Shown: positions 27,701-34,919 of the stretch, in pieces
Layout of the letters: each line of letters starts with the position of its first letter
Numbering within the stretch: position 1 is the first letter of the stretch
Source: Bacillota bacterium
Lineage (GTDB): Bacteria; Bacillota; Clostridia; Tissierellales; Tissierellaceae
Length of the DNA: 48,546 nucleotides
Assembly: GCA_023388495.1 (NCBI GenBank)
Contig: JAEWGC010000009.1
Span: forward strand, 1 to 48,546
Direction: 5' to 3'
Notes under the pieces: generated by a model
What the model was told of the DNA's origin: nothing
What the model saw: only the letters and a program-made list of their open reading frames with translations
The model's database searches: none
Program-made: the position numbers and the translations under genes

Positions 27701-27990
27701 CTGCTAGAAGGATATTTGGTAGTTTACCAGTTCAAGTAGGCTCTAAAACAGGTACAGCACAGAAATCTGGAATCAATCCTTCTACAGGAGAAACCTTTGA
27801 TGATTTTGCATGGTTTGTCGCATTTGCACCTTATGATGATCCTGAAATCGCAGTGGCTTCAGTAATCTTCCAAGGCGGTAGTGGAGGTTATGCAGGACCT
27901 ATGACAAGGGATATTATTGCAGAATATTTAGGTTTAAATGCAGTTGGAACTAAAGAATTATTGCCTTATAAAAACAGTTTGCTAGAATAG
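24742..27990 (+). CDS. mrdA: Penicillin-binding protein 2, unusually long form
   Basis: A class B transpeptidase that cross-links side-wall peptidoglycan. With the TTG start at 24742 (AGAGGTGA ahead) it has 1082 residues; a GTG at 24733 would add three. One N-terminal membrane segment is followed by 'PRGEIRDRYGRLLA' and a very long pedestal domain. Catalytic motifs, numbered from 24733, are STFK at Ser695, SCN at Ser753 and KTGT at Lys1005. E. coli PBP2 has 633 residues with its Ser at 330, so here the pedestal is about 360 residues longer and the transpeptidase domain holds an extra insert (about residues 815-905). Long PBP2 forms are known in clostridia such as C. difficile. No RodA gene is next to it. 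Confidence 0.95.
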   Translation: MKWLEKIFNRYNIVTYIVILLMFALSFRLATLTIVQGDYYRDISDNRRLREIYTTAPRGEIRDRYGRLLAGNKPSFTVQLLKDELNIKDKDKKNQALLSLVRLLEEDGVAYVDEFPINLNVFKYKSEEDYFNEDSMPEDKVIDIVISHNLLPELLNSSYTHSEYAEHYKFQIKDRAINALIDKGVNIPEGSIDVDLLMNKINNDKNIIRKIIAHPIARKLVYDIMVKNNVTNNIIMEEYSLSYDDEYKTQKRLLMNSYEGVTKDTTAKDDFITIVSNSSIYNLLEKVITRENDKGKKEILVPGKILLDMVLEKDPNVPIKIELSEDGGAVIYKYTGNDNIGDKSPIDVLLEYSKKTKVLGDFITSDNIKSLAQEQLLNDGINTRISIAKDFEYVFINNKKRWYNENKVDENSTTEEAFNRLREKYNIPENLSSYEARPILLLYELLSKQGHMAYQPINIAYGIKDSTVARIEEGLVDFPGIQVSIEPVRYYPEGTTAAHILGYLGKISQPNEIKKYVEENKYSPNDIIGKTGVEESFEDKLRGQNGIKRVEVDVLGNTTNIIDEKKPVPGNNIYLTIDMKLQKFAEKALKQTLEKIQVGGTYESPWGNYQFGINKKKGKPYTNATSGSVVVINVKTGEVLASVSYPSYDPNLFSTGISQTDWLSLFPENDKDPLAPRPLYNIAIQTAVQPGSTFKMVTGLAALDKGLSPTKGIRDMGYVELGNYRPACWIWNQSKGTHGYENLYDAIRDSCNYYFYSLAFGRNPRTGENIGVKLEIEDIVNLSKQLGLNDKTGIEINIPAETSGGVPDPQRKIIITKSLLKNYLRNNIQSYIKEGTVLDDYDIADIIEDIVSWTELEEPLTRSEVIRRLSALGIEPEKRLPGEKEGLADKIKYTYLNQAGWNISDTLNVTIGQGQSSYTPMQMANYIATISNGGYRHKVTVIDNVKNYNNSKVVFQNKEEPERIELSDYKSLDHIKKGMLEVSNEGSARRIFGSLPVQVGSKTGTAQKSGINPSTGETFDDFAWFVAFAPYDDPEIAVASVIFQGGSGGYAGPMTRDIIAEYLGLNAVGTKELLPYKNSLLE

Positions 27991-28030
27991 TAATAGGATC
28001 TGATTAAGGATTGTGGAGGTAGTTTTAAAA

Positions 28031-28702
28031 GTGAAAGAAGATTTACTAAGCTTTAAGGGTGTAAAGGAAGGTATTTTTTTAAATGTAGATGGTGGAGATT
28101 TACAAGCTATTAAAGAAGAATTAGATAAAAAAATGAAAAGTACTTCTAAATTTTATCATGGAGTAAAGCTTTTAGGTATTAAATCTGATAGTTTATCTCC
28201 CGAGGATTTAATAGAACTAAAATTAATTCTAAAATATAAATATGATTTTGTAGTTTCTGAGGGTGAATTACCAAAGCATATATTACATCCACCTACATCT
28301 ATGGAAAGTGAAAATAATGTAGAAAATTGTTTTGAATATAATACCCTATTTGAGGGTATAGATTGTGGCATGACTAAGTTTGTAAATGGTACATTAAGAT
28401 CAGGACAAATTGTAGAGTATAATGGTAATATAGTTATAATAGGTGATGTAAATCCTGGAGCTCTTATACAGGCTAAGGGAAATATAATAGTTCTAGGTAC
28501 CCTCAGGGGAGTTGCTCACGCTGGAGTTGGGGGCAATCTTCATGCTATAGTTGCTTCCTATAATTTGCAACCAATGCAGCTAAGAATTGGAGATAAAATC
28601 TCCAGACCTCCAGACGAATATATAGAAGCATCTGGAGTACCAGAGGTGGCGAAGATAAAAGAAGGGGAAGTAATAATTGAACCTTATTTGCCTAATAAAT
28701 AA
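28031..28702 (+). CDS. minC: Septum site-determining protein MinC
   Basis: A 223-residue inhibitor of FtsZ ring formation. The N-terminal domain has 'LSFKGVKEGIFLNVDGGD' and the C-terminal domain has the beta-solenoid repeats 'LRSGQIVEYNGNIVIIGDVN', 'PGALIQAKGNIIVLGTLRG' and 'AHAG'. The likely start is GTG 28031, ten bases after GGAGGT (28015-28020); a longer frame from GTG 28013 would contain that site. minC-minD-minE follow with short gaps. Confidence 0.95.
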   Translation: MKEDLLSFKGVKEGIFLNVDGGDLQAIKEELDKKMKSTSKFYHGVKLLGIKSDSLSPEDLIELKLILKYKYDFVVSEGELPKHILHPPTSMESENNVENCFEYNTLFEGIDCGMTKFVNGTLRSGQIVEYNGNIVIIGDVNPGALIQAKGNIIVLGTLRGVAHAGVGGNLHAIVASYNLQPMQLRIGDKISRPPDEYIEASGVPEVAKIKEGEVIIEPYLPNK

Positions 28703-28720
28703 TTAAAGGGAGGATAATAA

Positions 28721-29533
28721 ATGGATAAAGAAAAACTAGGAACCGCTATAGTTATCACTTCGGGTAAGGGTGGAGTCGGAAAAACCACGACATCTGCAAA
28801 TATTGGGACAGGATTAGCTATTTTAGGAAAATCCGTAGTTGTTGTTGATGCAGATATTGGGTTAAGAAACCTTGATGTAGTTATGGGTTTAGAAAATAGA
28901 ATAGTTTATGATATAGTAGATGCAGTAGAAAAAAACTGTAGATTAAAGCAAGCTCTAATAAGGGATAAAAGATATGAAAAATTGTATCTCTTACCAGCTG
29001 CTCAAACTAAGGACAAGTCTGCTGTTAAGCCAGAGCAGATGTTAGAATTAGTTAATGAGTTAAAGAAAGAGTTTGATTACATTATAATAGATTCCCCTGC
29101 AGGAATAGAGCAAGGTTTTCAAAATTCTATAGCTGGAGCTGATATAGCTCTAATAGTAACAACTCCAGAAATATCTGCTGTACGAGATGCTGACAGAGTT
29201 ATTGGATTATTAGAAGCTAAGGGGTTAAACAATCCTAAACTAATAATTAATAGAATTAGACAAGAAATGGTTAAAAGAGGGGATATGATGAATATAGATG
29301 ACATCGTAGATATCCTTGCTATTGATTTATTAGGAATAGTACCAGATGATGAAGCTATAGTTATATCTACAAACAAGGGGGAACCAGTAGTAATTGATGA
29401 AAAAGCTTTATCTGGAAAAGCCTATAGAAATATAACTAGAAGAATAATAGGTGATGAGGTGGAACTATTAGATTTAGATGTAAATGAAGAGGGAAAGATA
29501 AGTAAAATCCTGAAATTATTATTTGGGAAATAG
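28721..29533 (+). CDS. minD: Septum site-determining protein MinD
   Basis: A 270-residue ParA-like ATPase that brings MinC to the membrane. The deviant Walker A motif 'GKGGVGKTTTSANIG' is near the start, 'VVVDADIGLRNLD' and 'IIDSPAGIEQGF' follow, and the C-terminus 'ISKILKLLFGK' is the amphipathic membrane-targeting helix. The ribosome-binding site AAGGGAGG precedes ATG 28721. Confidence 0.97.
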   Translation: MDKEKLGTAIVITSGKGGVGKTTTSANIGTGLAILGKSVVVVDADIGLRNLDVVMGLENRIVYDIVDAVEKNCRLKQALIRDKRYEKLYLLPAAQTKDKSAVKPEQMLELVNELKKEFDYIIIDSPAGIEQGFQNSIAGADIALIVTTPEISAVRDADRVIGLLEAKGLNNPKLIINRIRQEMVKRGDMMNIDDIVDILAIDLLGIVPDDEAIVISTNKGEPVVIDEKALSGKAYRNITRRIIGDEVELLDLDVNEEGKISKILKLLFGK

Positions 29534-29542
29534 GAGGGGAGA

Positions 29543-29824
29543 TTGTTGGATCTATTTAAGATATTTGGTAAAAAAGAGGAGAAAAGCAAGAATGTTGCTA
29601 AGGAAAGACTTAAATTAGTATTGGTTCACGATAGAGCAGATCTCTCACCTAAGTTTTTAGATATGATAAAGGGGGATATAATCAGAGTAATATCTGAATA
29701 TGCCGATATAGATGAAGAGGGATTAGATATTAAGTTAACAAGAATGAAAAGAGATATGGACAGCTCTACTATTTCTGCCTTAGTAGCAAATATTCCGATA
29801 TTAAAGGTAAAAGATAACCAATAA
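29543..29824 (+). CDS. minE: Cell division topological specificity factor MinE
   Basis: A 93-residue protein that stimulates MinD ATPase and sets the position of MinCD. The N-terminal amphipathic 'LDLFKIFG' and the conserved 'AKERLKLVLVHDRADLSP' are present. The start is a TTG, either 29543 or 29546, after GGAGGGGAG. Its presence implies a MinDE oscillator, in contrast to Bacillus, which uses DivIVA/MinJ. It is the last gene of the run that starts upstream of maf. Confidence 0.95.
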   Translation: MLDLFKIFGKKEEKSKNVAKERLKLVLVHDRADLSPKFLDMIKGDIIRVISEYADIDEEGLDIKLTRMKRDMDSSTISALVANIPILKVKDNQ

Positions 29825-29844
29825 ATGATAAATCAAATTAGGTG

Positions 29845-29873
29845 TTGATAAATTTTATACTATACAGTATAAT
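29845..29873 (+). promoter_or_regulatory. Promoter with overlapping inverted repeat, upstream of the double-FMN lipoprotein
   Basis: TTGATA (29845-29850), a 17-base spacer and TATAAT (29868-29873) make a good housekeeping promoter. A perfect inverted repeat TTATACT-ATAC-AGTATAA at 29855-29872 covers the spacer and the -10 box, so a bound protein would block RNA polymerase. The repressor is unknown. Confidence 0.7.
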
Positions 29874-29923
29874 AGGTTGTATAAAACAAAAGAAAAAATT
29901 TTTATATTCACAGGAGGAAGAAA

Positions 29924-30727
29924 ATGAAAAAAAGAGTTTTAGCTTTAGGATTATCTGTAGTGTTAGCGACAGCTGTATTCACAGGTTGTGCAAAAAAAGA
30001 TACACCGCCAGTTGATGAAAGCAAACCTGCTACAAGTGCACCAGCAGATGAGGCAAAAGGCGATTTAGTTGATGGTACTTATTTAGTAAAAACAGAAGTT
30101 AGCGATCATGGCAACTATTCAATGGCAAAATTAGAAGTAAAAGATGGACAAGTTTCAAAATTTGATTATAACGAATACTTAGTTGACTCAGGAGAGGCAA
30201 AAAACGAATCAAACTATCCTTATGCTGATGGTATTGCTGTAATTAAAGACTTAAACGCACAATTCAATGAGAAAAAAGATCTTAATGCAATAGATTTTGA
30301 TGCAGTTAGTGGAGCAACTCATACTAAAGGTAGCTTCAAAGAAATAACTCAAACTTTATTAGATAAGGCTGCAGCTGGAGAAGCTTATGCACCAGTTTAC
30401 AAAGATGGAGTTTATGAAGCTAAAGCTGCAGAAGCTAGTCATGGTTGGTTAGCAGAAGTTAAAGTAAGAGTTCAAGATGGTCAAATAGTAGGTGTTAACT
30501 ACGTAGAAGTAGCTGTAGAAGATTCAGACGGAGTTAAAGTAGGAGATTTAAAATCAACTGAAAACTATTCTTATCCTGCTCCATTTGAAGTAATTCCAGC
30601 AGTTCAAAAATTAATCATTGATAATAATGGAACAGAAAATCTTAATGTAGATGGTATAACTGGCGCAACAAACACAAGAGATGGTATGATTGAACTTGTA
30701 AACCAAGCATTAAGTTCAGCAAAATAA
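29924..30727 (+). CDS. Lipoprotein with two FMN-binding domains (PplA-like)
   Basis: A 267-residue lipoprotein (lipobox 'FTGC', Cys about residue 22) with a short Pro/Ser/Ala-rich linker and two FMN-binding domains in tandem. The flavin motifs are 'DAVSGATHT' with Thr132 and 'DGITGATNT' with Thr249; both fit the D-x-x-(S/T)-G-A-T site that ApbE enzymes modify with FMN. The two-domain lipoprotein layout is that of Listeria PplA, which carries electrons out of the cell to free flavins or iron. An ApbE lipoprotein gene follows at once. The gene has its own promoter with an operator-like repeat, a GGAGG ribosome-binding site and a terminator behind it. The specific electron acceptor cannot be read from sequence. 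Confidence 0.88.
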   Translation: MKKRVLALGLSVVLATAVFTGCAKKDTPPVDESKPATSAPADEAKGDLVDGTYLVKTEVSDHGNYSMAKLEVKDGQVSKFDYNEYLVDSGEAKNESNYPYADGIAVIKDLNAQFNEKKDLNAIDFDAVSGATHTKGSFKEITQTLLDKAAAGEAYAPVYKDGVYEAKAAEASHGWLAEVKVRVQDGQIVGVNYVEVAVEDSDGVKVGDLKSTENYSYPAPFEVIPAVQKLIIDNNGTENLNVDGITGATNTRDGMIELVNQALSSAK

Positions 30728-30737
30728 TAAGAAAAAT

Positions 30738-30766
30738 AAAACCCTAACTAAAAGTTAGGGTTTTTT
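30738..30766 (+). terminator. Intrinsic terminator between the FMN lipoprotein and apbE
   Basis: AAACCCTAACT pairs with AGTTAGGGTTT, followed by a T run. It lies between two genes that seem to belong together, so apbE may be expressed at a lower level by read-through. Confidence 0.85.
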
Positions 30767-30787
30767 AAAATGATATGGAGTGATGAA

Positions 30788-31879
30788 ATGAGAGTAAAAA
30801 GACATAGTTGGTTAGCTATATTCCTTGTTTTAATATTAGCCACTACAGGATGTATAAAAAAACAGGATCCAAATGGCACAAACCTCCCTCCTAAATCAAA
30901 TAAGCCAGCTAATTCAGAGCCTATATCTAGAACAGAGTTTTTAATGGATACTGTAATGACTATTAGGTTATATGATAAAACTGATGAAGAAATTTTAGAT
31001 AAGGTCTTTAACAGATTAGAAGAGATAGAAGGCAGGATGAGTGCTACAATAGAGAGCAGTGATATAAGTAATATAAATAACAATGCAGGTATAAAACCTG
31101 TTACAGTAAATGAAGATACTTATTTTGTATTAGGTAAAGCAAAGGAATATGCAGAGCTTTCAAATGGTGCTTATGATCCGACAATTGGTCCTTTAGTAGA
31201 TCTTTGGAATATCTTAGCGGAAGAAAAGGAGAGGGAATCCATACCATCAGATAAGGACATAGAAAAAAAGAAGACTCTTATAGATTATACAAAATTAGAA
31301 TTATTAGATAATAATCAAGTATTTCTAAAGGGAAAAAATATGGAGGTAGTTCTAGGTAGTATAGTAAAAGGGTATGCTGCCGATGAAGTTAAAAGAATAC
31401 TAATGGAAAATGGAGTAGGTGCAGCTATAATTGATTTAGGGGGTAATGTTTTTGCCTATGGTGAAAAGCCCGATGGTTCCCTATGGAAAATAGGAATAAG
31501 AAATCCATTAGAGATTACTGGAAATTATTTGGGAATAATCCAAGTAAGAGATAGGTCAATAGTTACTTCTGGTGGTTATGAAAGATACTTTGAATATAAG
31601 GGAAAGACATATCATCATATTTTAGATACTAAAACAGGATATCCTGCAGAGAATGAAATACTAGGTGTAAGTATTATTTCAGAAAAGTCAATAGATGGAG
31701 ATGCTTTATCTACAACTCTGTTTGTATTGGGGCTAGATCGTGGAATGGATTTAGTAAATTCCTTAGAAGGGGTAGAAGCTATATTCATTACAAAGGATAA
31801 CTCTGTATATTTAACTAATGATTTAAAGGATAAATTTATTTTAAATAGTGGTACAACTTTTAGTATAAAGGAATATTAA
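30788..31879 (+). CDS. apbE: ApbE family FMN transferase, lipoprotein (FmnB-like)
   Basis: A 363-residue enzyme that attaches FMN from FAD to Thr residues of target proteins outside the membrane. It is a lipoprotein (lipobox 'TTGC', Cys about residue 22). Family marks are 'MDTVMTIRLY', 'YDPTIGPLVDLW', 'GSIVKGYAAD', 'IDLGGNVFAYG' and the metal/FAD site 'HHILDTKTGYPAEN' with 'DGDALSTTLFVLG'. The start is ATG 30788, behind GGAGTGA; a longer frame from 30770 lacks a site. Likely targets in this window are the adjacent lipoprotein, RnfD and RnfG. Confidence 0.95.
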   Translation: MRVKRHSWLAIFLVLILATTGCIKKQDPNGTNLPPKSNKPANSEPISRTEFLMDTVMTIRLYDKTDEEILDKVFNRLEEIEGRMSATIESSDISNINNNAGIKPVTVNEDTYFVLGKAKEYAELSNGAYDPTIGPLVDLWNILAEEKERESIPSDKDIEKKKTLIDYTKLELLDNNQVFLKGKNMEVVLGSIVKGYAADEVKRILMENGVGAAIIDLGGNVFAYGEKPDGSLWKIGIRNPLEITGNYLGIIQVRDRSIVTSGGYERYFEYKGKTYHHILDTKTGYPAENEILGVSIISEKSIDGDALSTTLFVLGLDRGMDLVNSLEGVEAIFITKDNSVYLTNDLKDKFILNSGTTFSIKEY

Positions 31880-31938
31880 TTTTGGTATAAAATTCACCCT
31901 AAATAAATAAAATAGTATTAATTGGGGTGAGTGATAAT

Positions 31939-32250
31939 ATGGATAGAAAAACATATAAAGTGAATAGAGTTAATAAGAATTTCCTTAAATTTAACAATAG
32001 TTACTGCAATAAGCAAGTAAATAGAATTATTTTTGTTTTAATTACTGTACTAGTTATTTTAATAATAAAGGCAATAAATCATAGGTCTACAAATAATATT
32101 ATTAATATCATCGAAAAAAATATATATTATGACTTTAGTATAAAAGAAGATGGAAAAAAGGTAAAAGATTATTTAGTAAAAATAATAGGTGGATCAAAGG
32201 AAACTATAGAAGAATTATTAGCAGATCAGTTCAATAAGAATAATAAATAA
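31939..32250 (+). CDS. Small single-pass membrane protein of unknown function
   Basis: A 103-residue protein with a basic N-terminal part (about 32 residues, Asn/Lys rich), one membrane segment ('IIFVLITVLVILIIKAI', about residues 32-50) and an outside tail 'YYDFSIKEDGKKVKDYLVKI'. The start is ATG 31939 behind GGGGTGAG. I do not recognise the family. In related clostridia the place between minCDE and the radical SAM gene often holds a SpoIVFA-like M23 protein, and the layout (basic end, membrane segment, short linker) resembles the front of such a protein without its peptidase domain. It could be a shortened relative; this is inference. Confidence 0.65.
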   Translation: MDRKTYKVNRVNKNFLKFNNSYCNKQVNRIIFVLITVLVILIIKAINHRSTNNIINIIEKNIYYDFSIKEDGKKVKDYLVKIIGGSKETIEELLADQFNKNNK

Positions 32251-32253
32251 ATT

Positions 32254-32282
32254 TAATACCTCGGGTAATTCCCGAGGTATTA
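32254..32282 (+). terminator. Perfect hairpin, possible terminator
   Basis: TAATACCTCGGG pairs perfectly with CCCGAGGTATTA around TAATT. The stem is strong but there is no T run after it, so termination is uncertain. It lies four bases past the stop of the small membrane protein. Confidence 0.6.
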
Positions 32283-32364
32283 ATATGATATGAAAATTTC
32301 CCTACTAATATTAAGAGAAAAGTGATAAGATAATATCTATAGTATTAATGAAAGGTGGAAGCAA

Positions 32365-34212
32365 ATGATAAATAAGAAAGTTCTAGACAGGGTTCTAAAT
32401 AGGGTTGAGAAGCCAGCTAGATATATAGGAATGGAACAAAATTCTGTGATAAAGGATTTAGATAAAGTAAAGGTAAAGTTTGCATTTTCATTTCCAGACG
32501 TTTACGATGTGGGTATGTCTCACTTAGGCCTTCACATTTTATACAACTTAATAAATGAAGAAGAAGATTTTGCATGTGAAAGAGTATTTGCACCTTGGAC
32601 AGATATGGAAGAGGAAATGAGACGTGAAAATCTCCCATTATTTACCTTAGAAAACAAAGAAGAGGTAAATAATTTTGATTTCTTAGGATTTACATTGCAA
32701 TATGAGATGAGCTATACAAATATATTAAATATATTGGATTTATCCCATATTCCTTTATTATCAAAGGATAGAACCGATGAACATCCATTTGTTATTGCTG
32801 GAGGGCCATGTGCCTACAATCCAGAGCCAATAGCAGATTTTATAGATTTCTTTGTAATAGGTGAAGGGGAAGAGGCTACATTAGATATATTAAAACTATA
32901 TAAAGAGCATAAAGAAGAAAATTGGGATAGAGAAGAGTTTTTAAAAGAAGTTGCCAAGATAGAAGGAATATATGTACCAAAGTTCTATGACATACTATAC
33001 AATGAAGATGGAACTATAAATGAAAGAATAGCTTTAAATGAAGTAGCTCCAAAGGTAATAAAGAAAAGAATGGTAAAAGACTTAGATGCTATGTATGCAC
33101 CAGAGAAAATGATTGTACCATTTATTGAGACAGTTCATGATAGAGTAGTTATGGAAATCTTTAGAGGTTGTACTCGTGGATGTAGATTTTGTCAGGCAGG
33201 TATGATTTATAGACCTATAAGAGAAAAATCCGTAGATAGAGTAGTAGAACTGGCAGAAAAACTAATCCAAAGTACAGGCTATGAAAATGTTTCACTATCA
33301 TCTCTTAGTTCTTGTGATTATTCTGAATTATATTCCTTGATTTCAAAACTAATGGATAGATTTGAGGAAAAAAAGGTAGGAATTTCTTTACCATCTCTAA
33401 GATTAGACTCTTTTAGCATTGATATATTGAAGGAAATTGAGAAGGTTAGAAAATCAGGATTAACATTTGCACCAGAAGCTGGAAGTCAGAGACTTAGGGA
33501 TGTAATCAACAAAGGGATAACTGAAGATGATTTAATAAATACAGTATCCTATGTATTTAAGGAAGGTTGGTCCACTATTAAATTATATTTTATGATAGGA
33601 TTACCTACTGAAACAGATGAAGATGTAATGGGAATAAAGGAATTAGCCTATAAAGTTAAGGATTTATTCTTTGCTTTACCAAAGGAAGAGAGAAAAGGAA
33701 ATCTAAAGGTAACAGCCAGTGCATCTTGTTTTGTACCTAAACCTTTTACACCTTTTCAATGGATGGGGCAAGACTCAATGGATGAGTTTTATAGAAAAAT
33801 TTACTTGGTCAAAAACAGTATAAAAGATAGTAAAGTTACATTTAATTACCATGACCCTGAGTTAAGCTTTTTAGAGGCAGTAATAGCCCGCGGAGATAGA
33901 AGAATATCTAAGCTAATATTAAGGGCATGGGAAAAAGGATGTAAATTTGACGGTTGGTCAGAGCATTTTAAATATGATACTTGGGTTCAGGCTATGGAAG
34001 AAACAAATATAGATAGTAGTTTCTATGCCCTAAGAAATAGAAGCTTAGATGAAGTTTTACCTTGGGACTTTATAAATCCAGGAGTATCTAAGGAGTATCT
34101 AATTAGAGAATACAAGAAATCCCTTGAAAGTGAGACTACAGGAGATTGTAGAGAGCAATGTAGAGGCTGTGGAATTAAGGGATGTACGATGACTGGTGGT
34201 GGAAAGAATTGA
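32365..34212 (+). CDS. TIGR03960 family B12-binding-like radical SAM protein
   Basis: A 615-residue protein with an N-terminal cobalamin-binding-like domain ('DVYDVGMSHLGLHILYNLIN') and a radical SAM core with the cluster motif 'RGCTRGCRFCQAG' (C-x3-C-x2-C). The C-terminus has a Cys cluster 'CREQCRGCGIKGC'. Members usually occur with a DUF2344 protein and RNase G, as here. The reaction is not firmly known to me; a role in RNA or ribosome modification is suggested by the neighbours. The ribosome-binding site AAAGGTGG fits ATG 32365; the stop overlaps the start of the next gene by three bases. Confidence 0.92.
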   Translation: MINKKVLDRVLNRVEKPARYIGMEQNSVIKDLDKVKVKFAFSFPDVYDVGMSHLGLHILYNLINEEEDFACERVFAPWTDMEEEMRRENLPLFTLENKEEVNNFDFLGFTLQYEMSYTNILNILDLSHIPLLSKDRTDEHPFVIAGGPCAYNPEPIADFIDFFVIGEGEEATLDILKLYKEHKEENWDREEFLKEVAKIEGIYVPKFYDILYNEDGTINERIALNEVAPKVIKKRMVKDLDAMYAPEKMIVPFIETVHDRVVMEIFRGCTRGCRFCQAGMIYRPIREKSVDRVVELAEKLIQSTGYENVSLSSLSSCDYSELYSLISKLMDRFEEKKVGISLPSLRLDSFSIDILKEIEKVRKSGLTFAPEAGSQRLRDVINKGITEDDLINTVSYVFKEGWSTIKLYFMIGLPTETDEDVMGIKELAYKVKDLFFALPKEERKGNLKVTASASCFVPKPFTPFQWMGQDSMDEFYRKIYLVKNSIKDSKVTFNYHDPELSFLEAVIARGDRRISKLILRAWEKGCKFDGWSEHFKYDTWVQAMEETNIDSSFYALRNRSLDEVLPWDFINPGVSKEYLIREYKKSLESETTGDCREQCRGCGIKGCTMTGGGKN

Positions 34213-34904
34213 TTTTAAGGGTTGTATTTAATAAGAAAAATTATTTAAAATATATTGGGCATCTAGATTTAATGAGATTATTTCATAGGTCCTTTAATAG
34301 ATCTGGGGTTCCGATTAAATACTCTGAAGGATTTAATCCACATCCTAAGTTTTCAATAGGAAATCCTTTATCCCTTGGGATTGAATCAGAAGAGGAATAT
34401 ATGGATATAGATATTGATTATATTCCAGTAGAGGAGTTTATAAAAAAGGTAAATGATGTATTGCCTAAGGATATTCAGATAGTAAGAGGTGAATATCTTA
34501 AAAAAGAGGAATCCATAGCATCATTAATAGCTTGGGCATTTTATGAAATAAACTTTGATATAAAGGATAATATAGATAAAGAAGATCTAAATGATATATT
34601 TAGCAAATGGTTATCTCAAGAAGAGATAATGATTACTAGACTTCGAAAAAAGGGTAAGAAAAAGACTGAAAAAGAAGAAAATATTAAGAGCTTTATAGGA
34701 AATCTAGTTGTTAAGGAAACTGATGATAGAAATATAACCTTAGACACCCTATTAAGATCTGGAGGCAATGGAAATCTAAAGCCTATGGATTTTATAGAAG
34801 CTCTAAATAGAGATACGAATCTTAATATAGACATGGATTCTGCTCATATAAAAAGACTAGGTCTATATGCAGAAAAGGATAATAATATATATAAGCCGTT
34901 ATAG
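34209..34904 (+). CDS. TIGR03936 family protein (DUF2344)
   Basis: A 231-residue protein. The start is TTG 34209, which overlaps the TGA of the radical SAM gene, with GGTGGTGG just upstream; a longer frame from ATG 34182 lies inside that gene. The family start 'KNYLKYIGHLDLMRLFHRSF' and 'YSEGFNPHPKFSIGNPLSLG' are clear. It always accompanies the radical SAM protein upstream and sometimes is fused to it, so it is probably a partner in the same reaction. Function unknown. Confidence 0.92.
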   Translation: MILRVVFNKKNYLKYIGHLDLMRLFHRSFNRSGVPIKYSEGFNPHPKFSIGNPLSLGIESEEEYMDIDIDYIPVEEFIKKVNDVLPKDIQIVRGEYLKKEESIASLIAWAFYEINFDIKDNIDKEDLNDIFSKWLSQEEIMITRLRKKGKKKTEKEENIKSFIGNLVVKETDDRNITLDTLLRSGGNGNLKPMDFIEALNRDTNLNIDMDSAHIKRLGLYAEKDNNIYKPL

Positions 34905-34919
34905 GGTGGGAGAATTTTA

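Noticed and set aside
31894..31930. TCACCCT able to pair with the ribosome-binding site GGGGTGA of the small membrane protein
   Set aside because: Only seven pairs across a 23-base loop; a plausible control element but too weak to claim.
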